Virus record (IMG/VR): IMGVR_UViG_3300017987_000015
Location: 1 to 64,000 of that record
Origin: a virus
Direction: 5' to 3' (one strand)
Length of the DNA stretch: 64,000 nucleotides
This document shows, in pieces, positions 30,425-39,511 of the stretch. A model generated the notes under the pieces. The model did no database searches and was not told where the DNA came from. It was given only the letters and a program-made list of their open reading frames with translations. Made by a program: the position numbers and the translations under genes. Position 1 is the stretch's first letter. Every line of letters starts with the position of its first letter.

Positions 30425-32003
30425 TTGGCATCGATGGCCGACAGAGGATAAGCGGGCGCTACTGCAGAGACTCAGAGAGATAAGGAGGGCCGGACGGGCT
30501 GGATTTAGACGGGGGACCCTTCAAGCACGAGGGAATTTTCTGTCCTTTATCAATTACACATTCCCTAACTATGTGCCAGATCCGGCTCACGAGCTGATCA
30601 CAGACGTGCTGACCGAGGTTTTGCGCGGGAACCTGAAGCGGGTGATGCTATTTGCTCCCCCACAGCATGGAAAGAGCGAGATCGTTTCCGTTCGGTTTCC
30701 TGCTTTCTGGTTTGCGCACAGGCCCAATGATCCGGTTATCTTGTGTAGCTATGCTGCGTCTTTGGCCACGAGCAAATCCTGGGAGGCCCGATCGGTTGTG
30801 GAGAGCCCAGAGTATCGGGCTCTATTTCCGGGCATCGATACCGATCGATCTAGCAGGGCCAAGGATGAATGGAGAATCAAGGGGTATCGGGGAGAGCTGG
30901 TGGCTGCGGGTGTTAGGGGCCCGATTGCTGGTCACGGCGCACTGTGTGGAATCATCGATGATCCGTTCAAGAATCGCCAGGAGGCCTTCTCCAGGGTTCG
31001 TAGGGAGGAGGTCTGGAATTGGTGGCGCTCGACATTCCGCCCGCGAATCTGGGAGGGCGGGGCAGTTGTTATCGTCACGACCCGGTGGCACGAGGACGAT
31101 CTGGCCGGCCGGCTGCTGCAAGGACAGCGGGATAAATGGAAGGTGATCCGGCTCCCTGCACTGGCGGAATCCCAGGAGGACCGGGACAAGGCCAATACTC
31201 GTATTGGGCTGGAATCTGGTGTGCCCGATCCGTTGGGAAGGGAACCCGGAGAGGCCCTTTGCCCTCAGCGCTTTAGCCGGGCGGCGCTCCATGAGACTAA
31301 GGAGGACGTCGGGAATTATGTCTGGTTCTCCCAGTTTCAGGGCTCCCCCAAGCCTCCAGAAGGGGGCAGGATTAAGCGGGTCTGGTTTGAGATCGTGGAC
31401 CGGGTTCCGGATATCGAGGGGGTCTTGTGGTGCAGGTATTGGGATAAAGCTGGCACTGAGGGAGGCGGGGCCTTCTCTTGTGGCACGAGAATGGCGGCCG
31501 TCCCTCTGGAGGGCAGCGCGTCTTACGGGAATCCCACCAAGTGGCACTTTTACGTTGCAGACATTCGCAGAGGCCAATGGTCTTCTGGTACCAGGGAAGC
31601 TAGGATCATCCAGGCAGCCAAAGACGATGCGATCTTGGATTGGAAGGATGAGGGGGAGTATGAGATTCTCGATCCGGGCCCCCCGATTTGGGTGGAGCAG
31701 GAGCCGGGCAGTGGGGGCAAGGAGTCTGCCGAGGCCACGATTTCCCGTCTTATTGGATTCGATGCCCACCTTGACAGGGTAACTGGGGCAAAGGAGCTGA
31801 GATGGGAGCCGTTTATTGCGGCTTCCGAGAATGGGCGGGTGTTTCTGGTTCGGGGGCCCTGGGTGTGGGATTGGCTGGACGAGGTATGCGCTGTCCCATT
31901 CGGGACATTCAGAGACCAAATAGACTCAGGGTCTGGGGCTTTTGCAAAGCTGGTGGCCAAGACTAGGCGTAAGAAGAAAAAGGCCTACCACGGCCTGGTG
32001 TGA
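30372..32003 (+). CDS. terL: Terminase large subunit
   Basis: A 543-aa protein with an N-terminal ATPase: Walker A FAPPQHGKSE near residue 94, and a Walker B-like CGIIDDPF near 192, followed by VVIVTTRWHEDDLAG. A C-terminal RNase H-like nuclease begins with WCRYWDKAGTE near residue 354. The length is usual for TerL. It should translocate DNA into proheads and cut the concatemer, docking on the portal encoded at 42503. The portal is unusually far away, with lysis and small unknown genes between. Confidence 0.93.
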   Translation: MSYQGGTTAISPNYRPGDWHRWPTEDKRALLQRLREIRRAGRAGFRRGTLQARGNFLSFINYTFPNYVPDPAHELITDVLTEVLRGNLKRVMLFAPPQHGKSEIVSVRFPAFWFAHRPNDPVILCSYAASLATSKSWEARSVVESPEYRALFPGIDTDRSSRAKDEWRIKGYRGELVAAGVRGPIAGHGALCGIIDDPFKNRQEAFSRVRREEVWNWWRSTFRPRIWEGGAVVIVTTRWHEDDLAGRLLQGQRDKWKVIRLPALAESQEDRDKANTRIGLESGVPDPLGREPGEALCPQRFSRAALHETKEDVGNYVWFSQFQGSPKPPEGGRIKRVWFEIVDRVPDIEGVLWCRYWDKAGTEGGGAFSCGTRMAAVPLEGSASYGNPTKWHFYVADIRRGQWSSGTREARIIQAAKDDAILDWKDEGEYEILDPGPPIWVEQEPGSGGKESAEATISRLIGFDAHLDRVTGAKELRWEPFIAASENGRVFLVRGPWVWDWLDEVCAVPFGTFRDQIDSGSGAFAKLVAKTRRKKKKAYHGLV

Positions 32004-32013
32004 AGGGGGACGG

Positions 32014-32349
32014 ATGTCGGAATTGTATCAAGCTCTAGTGGATGGGCGGGTGACGCTGGATGGTCTTAAGGCGGAGGCCGACCCGGAGCCCAAGCAGCGG
32101 GGGAGCCAGAATCAGCAAGGGGCTCCCAAAAGTGGGGGCATGCGCAGGTTCCGCTTGAACCGCAAGCAGGACGAGAGCGGAGTTTCGGGGGAGGGCATTG
32201 TCGCCGAGGGAGTGGCGTTCTCCAATGGGCAGTGCGCCCTGCATTGGCTGGGGGATCTCTCCTCGATTGTTCTGTACGACGATATGCAGACGTTAGAATC
32301 GGTACACGGCCACGGCGGGAAAACCGAAGTGCTGTGGATGGACAATTAA
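32014..32349 (+). CDS. Small protein with N-terminal type B tag
   Basis: A 111-aa protein from ATG 32014. The N-terminus MSELYQALVDGRVTLDGLKA plus EAD aligns without gaps with the start of the protein at 51198 (ALASGWVTFDQLKAGGD). After a Gln/Gly linker comes a compact domain (IVAEGVAFSNGQCALHWLGD, SIVLYDDMQTLESVHGHGGK, TEVLWMDN). I know similar small domains from other phages but not their function. First of five small genes between terminase and holin. Confidence 0.65.
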   Translation: MSELYQALVDGRVTLDGLKAEADPEPKQRGSQNQQGAPKSGGMRRFRLNRKQDESGVSGEGIVAEGVAFSNGQCALHWLGDLSSIVLYDDMQTLESVHGHGGKTEVLWMDN

Positions 32350-32359
32350 GGAGTGTAGC

Positions 32360-32986
32360 ATGAAGATGAGTTCCAGAGTGGCGCAGAGGATAGCCGATCG
32401 AATCACGGACGGTCTGCTGGTATCCGGACGGGGGCGAGCAGCCAATGCCAAGGCCGGTGGCGATGACTTTACCGATTTCGTCCGGACTCTAACGAGAGAC
32501 CTGAGCCGGTTTCAGAGAGAGATATTTAGCACCGTTGACCGGGTGTGTAAAAGATTCGGTGTCGAGACCCCATCTGCTATCCGCGGCATAATTGTGGAGG
32601 ATCTCGGCGAGCTCGTTGCTTACGTTCAGGCAGCAGCGGCCCGGGGCTCTTATCGATCAATTGCCGGGTTGGCGACTAACCCGGTTGCTCCTATCAGATA
32701 TCTTGCTGATGACCCTGAGGAGCTGTTGGAGGAGATAGATGCAGCGACCACTTATCTGGAGAGACGGAGGGGTGAGCTGGTGAAGCTGAGTGGGGGTATC
32801 GCCCTGTCGAGCCGCACTTTCAAGCGCCTGTTGCATGTGACGGCCGGGGGGCGGGACGAGGCATCTAGGGAGCTGGCCAGGCATATAAAAGGGATATCGG
32901 AGGAGGTGGCCGCGGCATTCTCTGCAACCCATGAGGCTCTGGATAGGGTAGAGCGGGCGTTGTCCTCTCTGGAAAGGATTCGATGA
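32360..32986 (+). CDS. Helical protein with N-terminal type A tag and KAGGD
   Basis: A 208-aa protein. N-terminal tag RVAQRIADRITDGLLVSG, then KAGGD at residues 31-35, then long helices to the end (ALDRVERALSSLERIR). The same tag pattern (xxIxxRIxxGL and KAGGD) begins the protein at 33348. Probably a virion or prohead-associated helical protein; the tag might be a cleaved leader. No enzymatic motif. Confidence 0.65.
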   Translation: MKMSSRVAQRIADRITDGLLVSGRGRAANAKAGGDDFTDFVRTLTRDLSRFQREIFSTVDRVCKRFGVETPSAIRGIIVEDLGELVAYVQAAAARGSYRSIAGLATNPVAPIRYLADDPEELLEEIDAATTYLERRRGELVKLSGGIALSSRTFKRLLHVTAGGRDEASRELARHIKGISEEVAAAFSATHEALDRVERALSSLERIR

Positions 32987-33351
32987 TGAGTGGGGCACTA
33001 CAGCAATTTCTGAAGAGTGGGGGCGCGTTCGATGATCTGAAAGGCAACGATGGTTCCTCTCCCCCCGTTAAGGCAGGGGGAGATTTGGATTGGCTACAGG
33101 GCCGGCTGCAGGGTTCCCAGCGCGAATTGGGTGGGCTGATGCGCAGGGTACATAACCTGTCCGGGGATGTGGTCCAAGTCGGTCTGGACTTGGCCCCTGT
33201 CGGGCAGCGGGCAGAGCGGGCGGGATTCGACGATATCTTCAGTACAGCCGCCGATGCCTTCGACCACATCGCCGATGCCAGGGAGCTTCTGGACTCCGCC
33301 GAGAAGGCCCTCAAGCAGGCGGAGAGGGTGTTGAATAGGGGAACTAGATGA
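32983..33351 (+). CDS. Helical protein with type B tag and KAGGD
   Basis: A 122-aa protein overlapping the upstream stop as ATGA. Starts MMSGALQQFLKSGGAFDDLK, then a short linker and VKAGGD with KAGGD at residues 30-34. The rest is a helical bundle ending DSAEKALKQAERVLNRGTR, very like the ends of its neighbours. Unknown function; grouped with the tagged family. Confidence 0.65.
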   Translation: MMSGALQQFLKSGGAFDDLKGNDGSSPPVKAGGDLDWLQGRLQGSQRELGGLMRRVHNLSGDVVQVGLDLAPVGQRAERAGFDDIFSTAADAFDHIADARELLDSAEKALKQAERVLNRGTR

Positions 33352-33863
33352 GCAACCGACCAGTAGCACAAGAGATCGCCTCCCGTATTGCCGAGGGACT
33401 AGCGGGTGGGCCAATCAAGGCCGGCGGTGACGTTGCCAGATTAGAGAGGGAGCTGGAGACCGAGTTTGGTGCATTGGCCCGTCAGGTGAAGAGCCGGGTG
33501 GAGAATGTGTGTGGCCGGTTCGGCATTTCTTTGGGGCCCAAACTGCAGCGGTGGATAGACAGAGCATTCAGAGATTTGCATATTCGGATTTCAGACACCG
33601 TTGGGTATATGATGGAGGAAGCCGGCATGCTGTCCTTGCCCGACTCCCGGCTTCCGGCTGTCAAGTTCGGCTCCAATGAGAAGCTCCTCAAAGAGGCCTC
33701 CCAGCATCTGGAGCGGGCCTACCGGGTGGCGGACATGGCGTCCAAGTCACTCAGGCGGACTGATCCCTCTACTTCGGATCTAATCGATCGAGCTACTCGC
33801 AAGATGGCTGCTGCCAATGGAGAGATCCGGGGGGCGAAAGACCGGTTGGGAGGATACCCGTGA
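33348..33863 (+). CDS. Helical protein with type A tag and KAGGD
   Basis: A 171-aa protein whose ATG overlaps the upstream stop. Tag RPVAQEIASRIAEGLAGGPI followed by KAGGD at residues 24-28, then helices with LERELETEFGALARQVKSRV and QHLERAYRVADMASKSL. Related in layout to the protein at 32360. Unknown function; likely travels with the virion if the tag is a prohead-targeting leader. Confidence 0.65.
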   Translation: MSNRPVAQEIASRIAEGLAGGPIKAGGDVARLERELETEFGALARQVKSRVENVCGRFGISLGPKLQRWIDRAFRDLHIRISDTVGYMMEEAGMLSLPDSRLPAVKFGSNEKLLKEASQHLERAYRVADMASKSLRRTDPSTSDLIDRATRKMAAANGEIRGAKDRLGGYP

Positions 33864-34474
33864 GCACCTATCGGCACAGGCCGTATCGAGCAGCAACCAG
33901 CGTCCCACGCCTCGTCCGACAGGTGGACGATGCAATCAAGGAGATCGACGGCATCAAGAAGGAACTAGACACGGCCGGTACTCATTCGGCCAGGCTCAAA
34001 ACCAAATTGCTAGCACTGGCCAGAGATGCCGCCGAATTCGGGGCCGAAGAAATCGCTGTTGCTGCGCGGTTCCTGTCCAAAAATGTTTTGCGCGACATGA
34101 ACAGCGCAGATTCCAACCTGATCGAGGCCAAACACCAACTGGAGCAAGCGGCGCGCCGGCTGGAATCCCGTGAAGAGAAGGCATATCCGCATATCCCGTC
34201 ACCGGTCAAGGCAGGGCCTCTGGAGCCGTTCCCTACAGTGCTGAAGAACCATTGGAGATCGGTGTCCAGGATATTGAATGGGGATCTCAGCAGACAGCCC
34301 GGTGCTCTTAGGGCCAGAGCATCTGAGATAAAGAATGAGAACGGTGGGGCCCCCGATCGGCATACTGAGGCCCTATACCAGGCGGCCGACAAGGTGGACG
34401 ATGCCTTGAAGGCTCTGGATAATGCCCGGTCGGTTCTGGGCAGGGCCGGGACCATCCTGCAGCGGGCGGGATAG
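33860..34474 (+). CDS. Helical protein of the same cluster
   Basis: A 204-aa protein with a GTG start in a GTGA overlap. The N-terminal half is helical (QVDDAIKEIDGIKKELDTAG). A PSPVKAGPL segment sits mid-protein, and the C-terminal helices end KVDDALKALDNARSVLGRAG. The VKAG segment joins two helical halves, as though two units of this family were fused. Unknown function. Confidence 0.6.
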   Translation: MSTYRHRPYRAATSVPRLVRQVDDAIKEIDGIKKELDTAGTHSARLKTKLLALARDAAEFGAEEIAVAARFLSKNVLRDMNSADSNLIEAKHQLEQAARRLESREEKAYPHIPSPVKAGPLEPFPTVLKNHWRSVSRILNGDLSRQPGALRARASEIKNENGGAPDRHTEALYQAADKVDDALKALDNARSVLGRAGTILQRAG

Positions 34475-34563
34475 GAGGTAACGGGGGGGGAGATTTCTGG
34501 GTAAAAGAGGGCGGCGGCATCTGAGCTGGCACGATTTCAACCATATACTTGAGGAGAAAACCA

Positions 34564-35106
34564 ATGACTTCTGAAGGAATGAGTGGTACGCGCAACAAAA
34601 TGACGGGGGCCCTGATCGTTGGGGCCCTGCTTCCGGTTTTGCTTCCAGCGCTTCTGGTGATCCCGGTGGGCACGAGCCCAGAGGAAGTTTGGGAGGCCAT
34701 CCTGGCCTTCCTCACCATGGTCTGGACCTATGATGGGGTCAAGTGGATCGTGTTTCATGTCCTGCTGAACACCGTTGCAGCTTTGGCGGTTTCGATCTAC
34801 ACCGGTGAGTTCATCTTGGGGAAGTTCTTCGAGTTTCTGTATCGGAAACTCCTGCCCTACGTGTTGCTCTACTATGTGGCCAAGCTGGTGGGGATGGAAG
34901 TTGGCCAGGAGTGGATCGCCCCTGCTTGTTGGGCCATCATCGGGGCTACCCTGCTGGGCGATCTGGCCGACAATGCCCTGAAGCTGAACCTCCCATTACC
35001 AGAGAAGGTCAAGATGGCTCTGTCCTGGTTCGTGAAGATGGTCAAGGCCAATCCCAGCATGCAGGCCAGGGAGGCCTACCTCCGGCACTACAGGAGCAAG
35101 TTCTAG
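34564..35106 (+). CDS. Holin-like membrane protein
   Basis: A 180-aa protein from ATG 34564 after GAGGAGAAAACC. About four hydrophobic segments: GALLPVLLPALLVIPVG (near 20), WIVFHVLLNTVAALAVS (near 65), LLPYVLLYYVAKLVG (near 100) and WAIIGATLLGDLADNAL (near 128). A charged C-terminus follows. It stands directly before a coiled-coil membrane protein and a glycosidase-like gene, the usual order of a lysis cassette. Holin is therefore the best call, though not proven by motif. Confidence 0.65.
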   Translation: MTSEGMSGTRNKMTGALIVGALLPVLLPALLVIPVGTSPEEVWEAILAFLTMVWTYDGVKWIVFHVLLNTVAALAVSIYTGEFILGKFFEFLYRKLLPYVLLYYVAKLVGMEVGQEWIAPACWAIIGATLLGDLADNALKLNLPLPEKVKMALSWFVKMVKANPSMQAREAYLRHYRSKF

Positions 35107-35142
35107 AGCCGAAGCCGGCCAGATAGGAGCGCACACTGATGA

Positions 35143-35622
35143 ATGGGCCAAACGGTGAATAGCACTTTAACAACCATCTTGATATCTCTGATCTCGGGGA
35201 GCGCCCCGTCTATTGTCTTGTGGCTGCTTACCAGACGCAAATACGAGGCAGAAGTTGGCAAGCTGAAGGCGGAAACAGAGAAGCTGGAAAGCGACGCTGC
35301 AGCGCTACTGACGGAGGCTGCATCCGGATTGGTGGGGGATCTTCGCTCCGAGGTGGATGCGCTCAAAGAGGACAAGCGGGGCCTGGAGAAGCGGGTTTCC
35401 CAGTTGGAGGAATTGGGCGGTAGACAATCAGCCACCATTGCCAATCTGAAAATAGCTCTATCCAGGGCGGAGGGCAAGATCTATCAGTTGGAGTGTGAGA
35501 ACAGGACTCTGAGAGAGACCAATCACCGTTTGGCCCAGCATTTGGCAGATATGACGGGGGGAGACACAGGCCCCCTAGACATACTGGGAGAGGAGCCTTG
35601 TGAAGGCGAGGACGAGAGCTGA
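35143..35622 (+). CDS. Spanin-like membrane-anchored coiled-coil protein
   Basis: A 159-aa protein with one N-terminal membrane segment (TILISLISGSAPSIVLWLL), then a long charged coiled coil (about residues 35-135) and an acidic end. The topology is that of inner-membrane spanins (Rz type), which help break the outer membrane at lysis. The cassette context supports this. No separate Rz1-like lipoprotein was found inside or next to it, which weakens the call. Confidence 0.5.
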   Translation: MGQTVNSTLTTILISLISGSAPSIVLWLLTRRKYEAEVGKLKAETEKLESDAAALLTEAASGLVGDLRSEVDALKEDKRGLEKRVSQLEELGGRQSATIANLKIALSRAEGKIYQLECENRTLRETNHRLAQHLADMTGGDTGPLDILGEEPCEGEDES

Positions 35623-37586
35623 TGACTGAGCGCGACTACCTTGAAAATCCAGGGTTCAATGTGCCGTGGGAGGCAGAGGAAAGCCACAGGTACCTGGTCG
35701 TCCCGCTGGAGGACGGGCGGCCGCCGTTTTTCACGCAGGCCGGCATTATTCACGCTCCCCCACGCTGGACACCCTGGTGTATAGTGGACGAGGAGAGTGG
35801 GTGGGACCACCCAGAGGTTCATCTCAGATCGAGGGAGCAATTTCCGGAGCGAGTGTGCGAAGGAGAGCGGTCTGCTATGCTGTTTACCTTCTTCAGGCGG
35901 CATGATGCAGGATTCCAGCAGACGCTTCGGGTCCCGGCAGGGACTCTGATCAGACTCACTGCTAGAGCCCATGCCTGGAGCAACCATCTGGATGGGGAGC
36001 ACCCGGACGATCCGAGGTGGAGTGAGGGGGCGGGGTACGGAGCCGGGTTCTTGTCGGCCGGCTTGGCCCCCAACGATGAATGGGCAAATTTCACCTTCTG
36101 GGTGGGCATAGACCCAACTGGGGGGAACGACCCACTATCCGATTCGGTGGTCTGGGGACACGGGGCCCACATCTATAACGAGTTTGCGGATGTCCCCCCA
36201 GTGGAGGTGATGGCCGGCGACAGTCCGATCACGGTGTTTCTGAGATCGAGAACGGCCTATCCTTTCAAGCATAATGATGCCTATTGGGATGATGCCCATC
36301 TTCTGGAGGTCCCCGTTGAGCCGGAGATCGAGGGGGGATCGACAAAGCTTGGGGCCCATGTTCTGAGGACAGCAGCGGATTTGGGAGGGTATATCGATGC
36401 CGGCCCGGCTGTGGTCAAATTCGTGGGAGATTGGGGGATGGCGGAGCAGGTCCCGGAGGGGGTCCTGGTTGTCGGCAGAAAGCACATGTCGGAGTATGAT
36501 GCCCAGCAGCAGCGGGCATCCGGTCAGGGCCCGGACGATGCAGCCCGGCAATTCATTGAGGATCAGAGGGGAGTTTATCAGTCCAATCCTGGTATCAAGT
36601 ACTGGGAGGGGCACAATGAGCCTGTGTGGAACTCTGTGGAGGATATGACCTGGTATGCCCGGTTCGAGATCGAACGGATGCGCCTGATGGCGGATCTAGG
36701 CCTCAAGTGTGTGATTGGCAATTTTGCCACAGGCACCCCTGCACTCAACCTCTGGCCGGCATTCGTTCCGGCTTGTAGGGTGGGCAAACAGAGAGGGGCC
36801 CTGCTGGGCCTGCACGAGTATAGTTGCCCCTGGATGTGGTGGATGACTGGAGCGTATCAGATAGACCCGACCGAGGATGAGGGGGACGAGGGCTGGACTA
36901 CATTGCGATACAGAAAGGTCTATCGGCAGCACCTAATACCAAGCGATGCTGTTATCCCTTTGGTGATCACCGAGTGCGGGATAGACGGACTCGTTAGGCC
37001 GTTGCCACCCGGAGTAGATGGGGGGGCCTGGAGCGACCTGGGGGACTTTTGGCGCGACCACGACCAGGAGCCGGACAAGGAGGACTACTACTTCAGGCAG
37101 CTTGTCTGGTATGATCGGGAATTGCAGAAGGATGAGTATGTGGTGGGTGCTACGGTGTTCGCTTGGGGAAATTTCGGGCCGCCATGGGATGCATTCGATA
37201 TAGCGGGAACGGGGGTATCCGAGAAATTGACTCAGTATACCATAGAGCATCCGGCTGAGGGGTTCGATCCAGGAGGTTCGGGCAGGGGGACCCCACGAAT
37301 CCAGTACAATAGGACCTATGTTCTTTTGCCCCCCGATTGTGGGGCCGAGTGGGCTGCGGCCGTGATTGCTGCAACCTGGGAGGAACACCGCTTCACGATC
37401 GGTGGAAGTGCGGATGATGCTGGCATCGGGGATCTCGACTATCGCCGAGTCGTTGCGGTCAACCCGGAGCAGTGGCGCTCCGATCTGGAAGGATTCTATC
37501 AGCGGCATTACCCGAAGGTGATTTTCCGGCCGATAACGGCGGAATCCCCTGAAGAACTGGGGGTGGCGCTTCGTGCTCTGGAGTGA
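35622..37586 (+). CDS. Glycoside hydrolase-like TIM-barrel protein
   Basis: A 654-aa protein. The N-terminal about 240 residues are beta-rich, with a carbohydrate-binding look (FQQTLRVPAGTLIRLTARAH). A TIM-barrel-like domain follows, with YWEGHNEPVW (acid/base candidate E333) and LVITECGIDG (nucleophile candidate E451). A 118-residue gap between the two Glu is typical of clan GH-A. It lies in the lysis cassette, so cell-wall glycan hydrolysis is likely, but it could also act on a capsule as part of the virion. The substrate cannot be read from sequence. Confidence 0.7.
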   Translation: MTERDYLENPGFNVPWEAEESHRYLVVPLEDGRPPFFTQAGIIHAPPRWTPWCIVDEESGWDHPEVHLRSREQFPERVCEGERSAMLFTFFRRHDAGFQQTLRVPAGTLIRLTARAHAWSNHLDGEHPDDPRWSEGAGYGAGFLSAGLAPNDEWANFTFWVGIDPTGGNDPLSDSVVWGHGAHIYNEFADVPPVEVMAGDSPITVFLRSRTAYPFKHNDAYWDDAHLLEVPVEPEIEGGSTKLGAHVLRTAADLGGYIDAGPAVVKFVGDWGMAEQVPEGVLVVGRKHMSEYDAQQQRASGQGPDDAARQFIEDQRGVYQSNPGIKYWEGHNEPVWNSVEDMTWYARFEIERMRLMADLGLKCVIGNFATGTPALNLWPAFVPACRVGKQRGALLGLHEYSCPWMWWMTGAYQIDPTEDEGDEGWTTLRYRKVYRQHLIPSDAVIPLVITECGIDGLVRPLPPGVDGGAWSDLGDFWRDHDQEPDKEDYYFRQLVWYDRELQKDEYVVGATVFAWGNFGPPWDAFDIAGTGVSEKLTQYTIEHPAEGFDPGGSGRGTPRIQYNRTYVLLPPDCGAEWAAAVIAATWEEHRFTIGGSADDAGIGDLDYRRVVAVNPEQWRSDLEGFYQRHYPKVIFRPITAESPEELGVALRALE

Positions 37587-37589
37587 GAG

Positions 37590-37787
37590 ATGGCCCGCGA
37601 TAATAGGTGCTATCTGCGCGGCTGGACACCTCTAGGGCTGTTCAACTCGTTGGTGGGGTGTCTGTTCAATCGGGTGCTGGTGAAAGTTGAGGACAGCAGA
37701 ACCGGGAGGACAGTGCGACGATATTGGGATAGGGCGTCAGCCCACCCAGGGGGAAAAGATGGCCAGTATACAACCAACCGAGAGTAA
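37590..37787 (+). CDS. Small basic protein, unknown
   Basis: A 65-aa protein starting 3 nt after the hydrolase stop (MARDNRCYLRGWTPLGLFNS). Basic with two Cys. The ribosome site is weak (GAGTGAGAG). It overlaps the next gene by 29 nt in another frame, so it may not be real. Confidence 0.4.
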   Translation: MARDNRCYLRGWTPLGLFNSLVGCLFNRVLVKVEDSRTGRTVRRYWDRASAHPGGKDGQYTTNRE

Positions 37788-38055
37788 TGGGTCTTCTACC
37801 CCCCCACTGACCCCCCTGCCGGATAGTCAGGCGTGGGCGGCCCTGAGAGAGTGGAACCGCAGAGCCATTGCCGGGGCCCTGAGCGTTCCGGTGGAGGTCT
37901 TGTGGGGCAAGGACCTCTGGGATGCCATCAGGGATGGTTTGGATCGGGCAGACCGGGCAATCGACGATGTCTGCGAAAAGTGCAATATCGATAGGACAGA
38001 GATCGAGAAAGAGGCCCAGAAAGCAGACGCCGATGCCGGGGAGGATGGGGAATGA
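37759..38055 (+). CDS. Small helical acidic protein
   Basis: A 98-aa protein from ATG 37759 after GGGGGAAAAG. Ser/Thr/Pro-rich start, then helices (WAALREWNRRAIAGALSVPV) and an acidic C-terminus (AQKADADAGEDGE). No family recognised; lies in the lysis region. Confidence 0.55.
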   Translation: MASIQPTESNGSSTPPLTPLPDSQAWAALREWNRRAIAGALSVPVEVLWGKDLWDAIRDGLDRADRAIDDVCEKCNIDRTEIEKEAQKADADAGEDGE

Positions 38056-38438
38056 GCACTATGGCACTGGTTGACCGGATAGCCGAGAGGGTGGCGGCCG
38101 GCCTGAAGGGATACGGAAGTCAGTGGCGGGTATGCGATTACAAGGGGAAGCTGGCAATCACGCTTCCGGCAGCCCCAGACTGGAATGAGCCGTTTATGGT
38201 CAAGCCGTACCACGTCTCTAATATCCCGGTCAGTCAATATCGGGAGCTGCTAGATTGCCCGGTTCGTAACCTCCGTGGGAATGTGGGGACGGTTGCCCCG
38301 ATCGGTGGGAGACCCAAACGCCTGGATACTTCGGGGTGGAAAAGAATCGAGGAGAAGAAACGAGTACGCAAGCCCCCCAAGGGCAGGGATTACGACTATG
38401 TGTGGGAGCGGGGGGAATGGAGGAAAGAGTGGGTATAG
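38052..38438 (+). CDS. Small protein with type A tag
   Basis: A 128-aa protein, ATGA overlap with the upstream gene. The N-terminus STMALVDRIAERVAAGLKGY matches the RIxxxIxxGL tag seen at 32360, 33348, 46492 and 54134, but without KAGGD. The body is beta-rich with a basic C-terminus (KRIEEKKRVRKPPKGRDYDY). Function unknown. Confidence 0.6.
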   Translation: MSTMALVDRIAERVAAGLKGYGSQWRVCDYKGKLAITLPAAPDWNEPFMVKPYHVSNIPVSQYRELLDCPVRNLRGNVGTVAPIGGRPKRLDTSGWKRIEEKKRVRKPPKGRDYDYVWERGEWRKEWV

Positions 38439-38665
38439 GAGGAGACAGGCCGGATCTGATGCAGGATGTCCTGGACTCGCTTGAGAAGCTGGCAGAACAG
38501 AAGCAGGAGGCTGTGGCCCTTTGTAGAGAGCTGCTTGGTGTGCTCGAGCGGATCCATGAGGGATTCGATGAGAGGGATTCAGAGAAGGCATCGAGCGTCC
38601 TGGGACGGAGCTTAATCGATGCCTGGTCAAAGAAGATCGAGGGGCTGAGTCATGCGAAAGATTGA
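38429..38665 (+). CDS. Small coiled-coil protein
   Basis: A 78-aa protein from GTG 38429 after GGAGGAAAGA. It is almost wholly helical (MQDVLDSLEKLAEQKQEAVA and on). It overlaps both neighbours by about 10 nt. ATG 38459 is an alternative start. Function unknown. Confidence 0.55.
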   Translation: MGIGGDRPDLMQDVLDSLEKLAEQKQEAVALCRELLGVLERIHEGFDERDSEKASSVLGRSLIDAWSKKIEGLSHAKD

Positions 38666-39470
38666 CCGGGTTCTGGAGGAGATGAATGGCGGCCTGGTGG
38701 GGTTCCGTGTTAGAGACCAGCGGGTGCTGTTCAAAGCGGTAGCAAGGACTGTCACGCCGGCTTCTGGGTGGATCTCGGACGATGGTACCGATGTGGATTT
38801 CATCATCCTCACCCGCAAATGGAGGGCCCAAGTGCAGGAGGTGGGAACCCGGATTCCTCCAGTGTTCCTGCAGACCGATGAGCGGTGGGCCGATCTAAGG
38901 TACTCGCCAGAGAGCCGGCTGACCTTCGACCAGGCCGGCTGTCTGGTATGCACTGCAGCTTCATTGGCGGCCTGGGCAGGGTATGACGTGGACCCGGTAT
39001 CCTTTGCTGGGGCCATTGCTGAGAAGGGGGCTTTCTCTGGCGGGAATTTGGGGCATCCCTCAGCAGTGGCGCGGGCGTTTCCGAAGTTGACATGGCATTT
39101 GGCAGGGGATCGGGTGTACTGGTCTCCCAAATATCAACAAAGGGAGACCAGTCGCATTGATTGGGGGGACAGACCGGCGGACGTTGGGTGCTTGGGGCCC
39201 ATCCTGGAAGCCCAGCCCGTTCCGATCAAGGTGGACTACAAGCCGAATACCAGACCGATCGATCAGCACTTTGTCTTGGCGTATTGTTATATTCCAGACC
39301 CAAACGGAGGGCTGAACGATGATCTGTTGGTGATGGACCCAATGTCTGGGAGGACGTCTGCACTGACGTATTTCAACCCAGATTGGTTGAACGATTGGAT
39401 GAAACGGGAAGGCGTAACGCGTGTGGAGCGGCTCCTGATGGGGGCCAGGGTTTGGGACATACAAGACTAG
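38652..39470 (+). CDS. C39-like cysteine peptidase, possible endolysin
   Basis: A 272-aa protein. Residues about 70-255 match the C39-like papain fold: PVFLQTDERWADLRY, then DQAGCLVCTAASLAAWAG (Cys97 as candidate nucleophile), HFVLAYCY (His) and LLVMDPMSG (Asp). The order C-H-D and spacing fit the family. It lies in the lysis region with the glycosidase-like gene, so it may cut peptidoglycan cross-links. The N-terminal 65 residues could bind the wall or the virion. Confidence 0.7.
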   Translation: MRKIDRVLEEMNGGLVGFRVRDQRVLFKAVARTVTPASGWISDDGTDVDFIILTRKWRAQVQEVGTRIPPVFLQTDERWADLRYSPESRLTFDQAGCLVCTAASLAAWAGYDVDPVSFAGAIAEKGAFSGGNLGHPSAVARAFPKLTWHLAGDRVYWSPKYQQRETSRIDWGDRPADVGCLGPILEAQPVPIKVDYKPNTRPIDQHFVLAYCYIPDPNGGLNDDLLVMDPMSGRTSALTYFNPDWLNDWMKREGVTRVERLLMGARVWDIQD

Positions 39471-39511
39471 GGGCCCCATAGAGAGGGCCAATCCAAGTGG
39501 AGGGATGAAAG

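Noticed and set aside
30822-31919. A 365-codon minus-strand frame
   Set aside because: It is antisense to the terminase ATPase and nuclease, with no ribosome site and no recognisable protein features.
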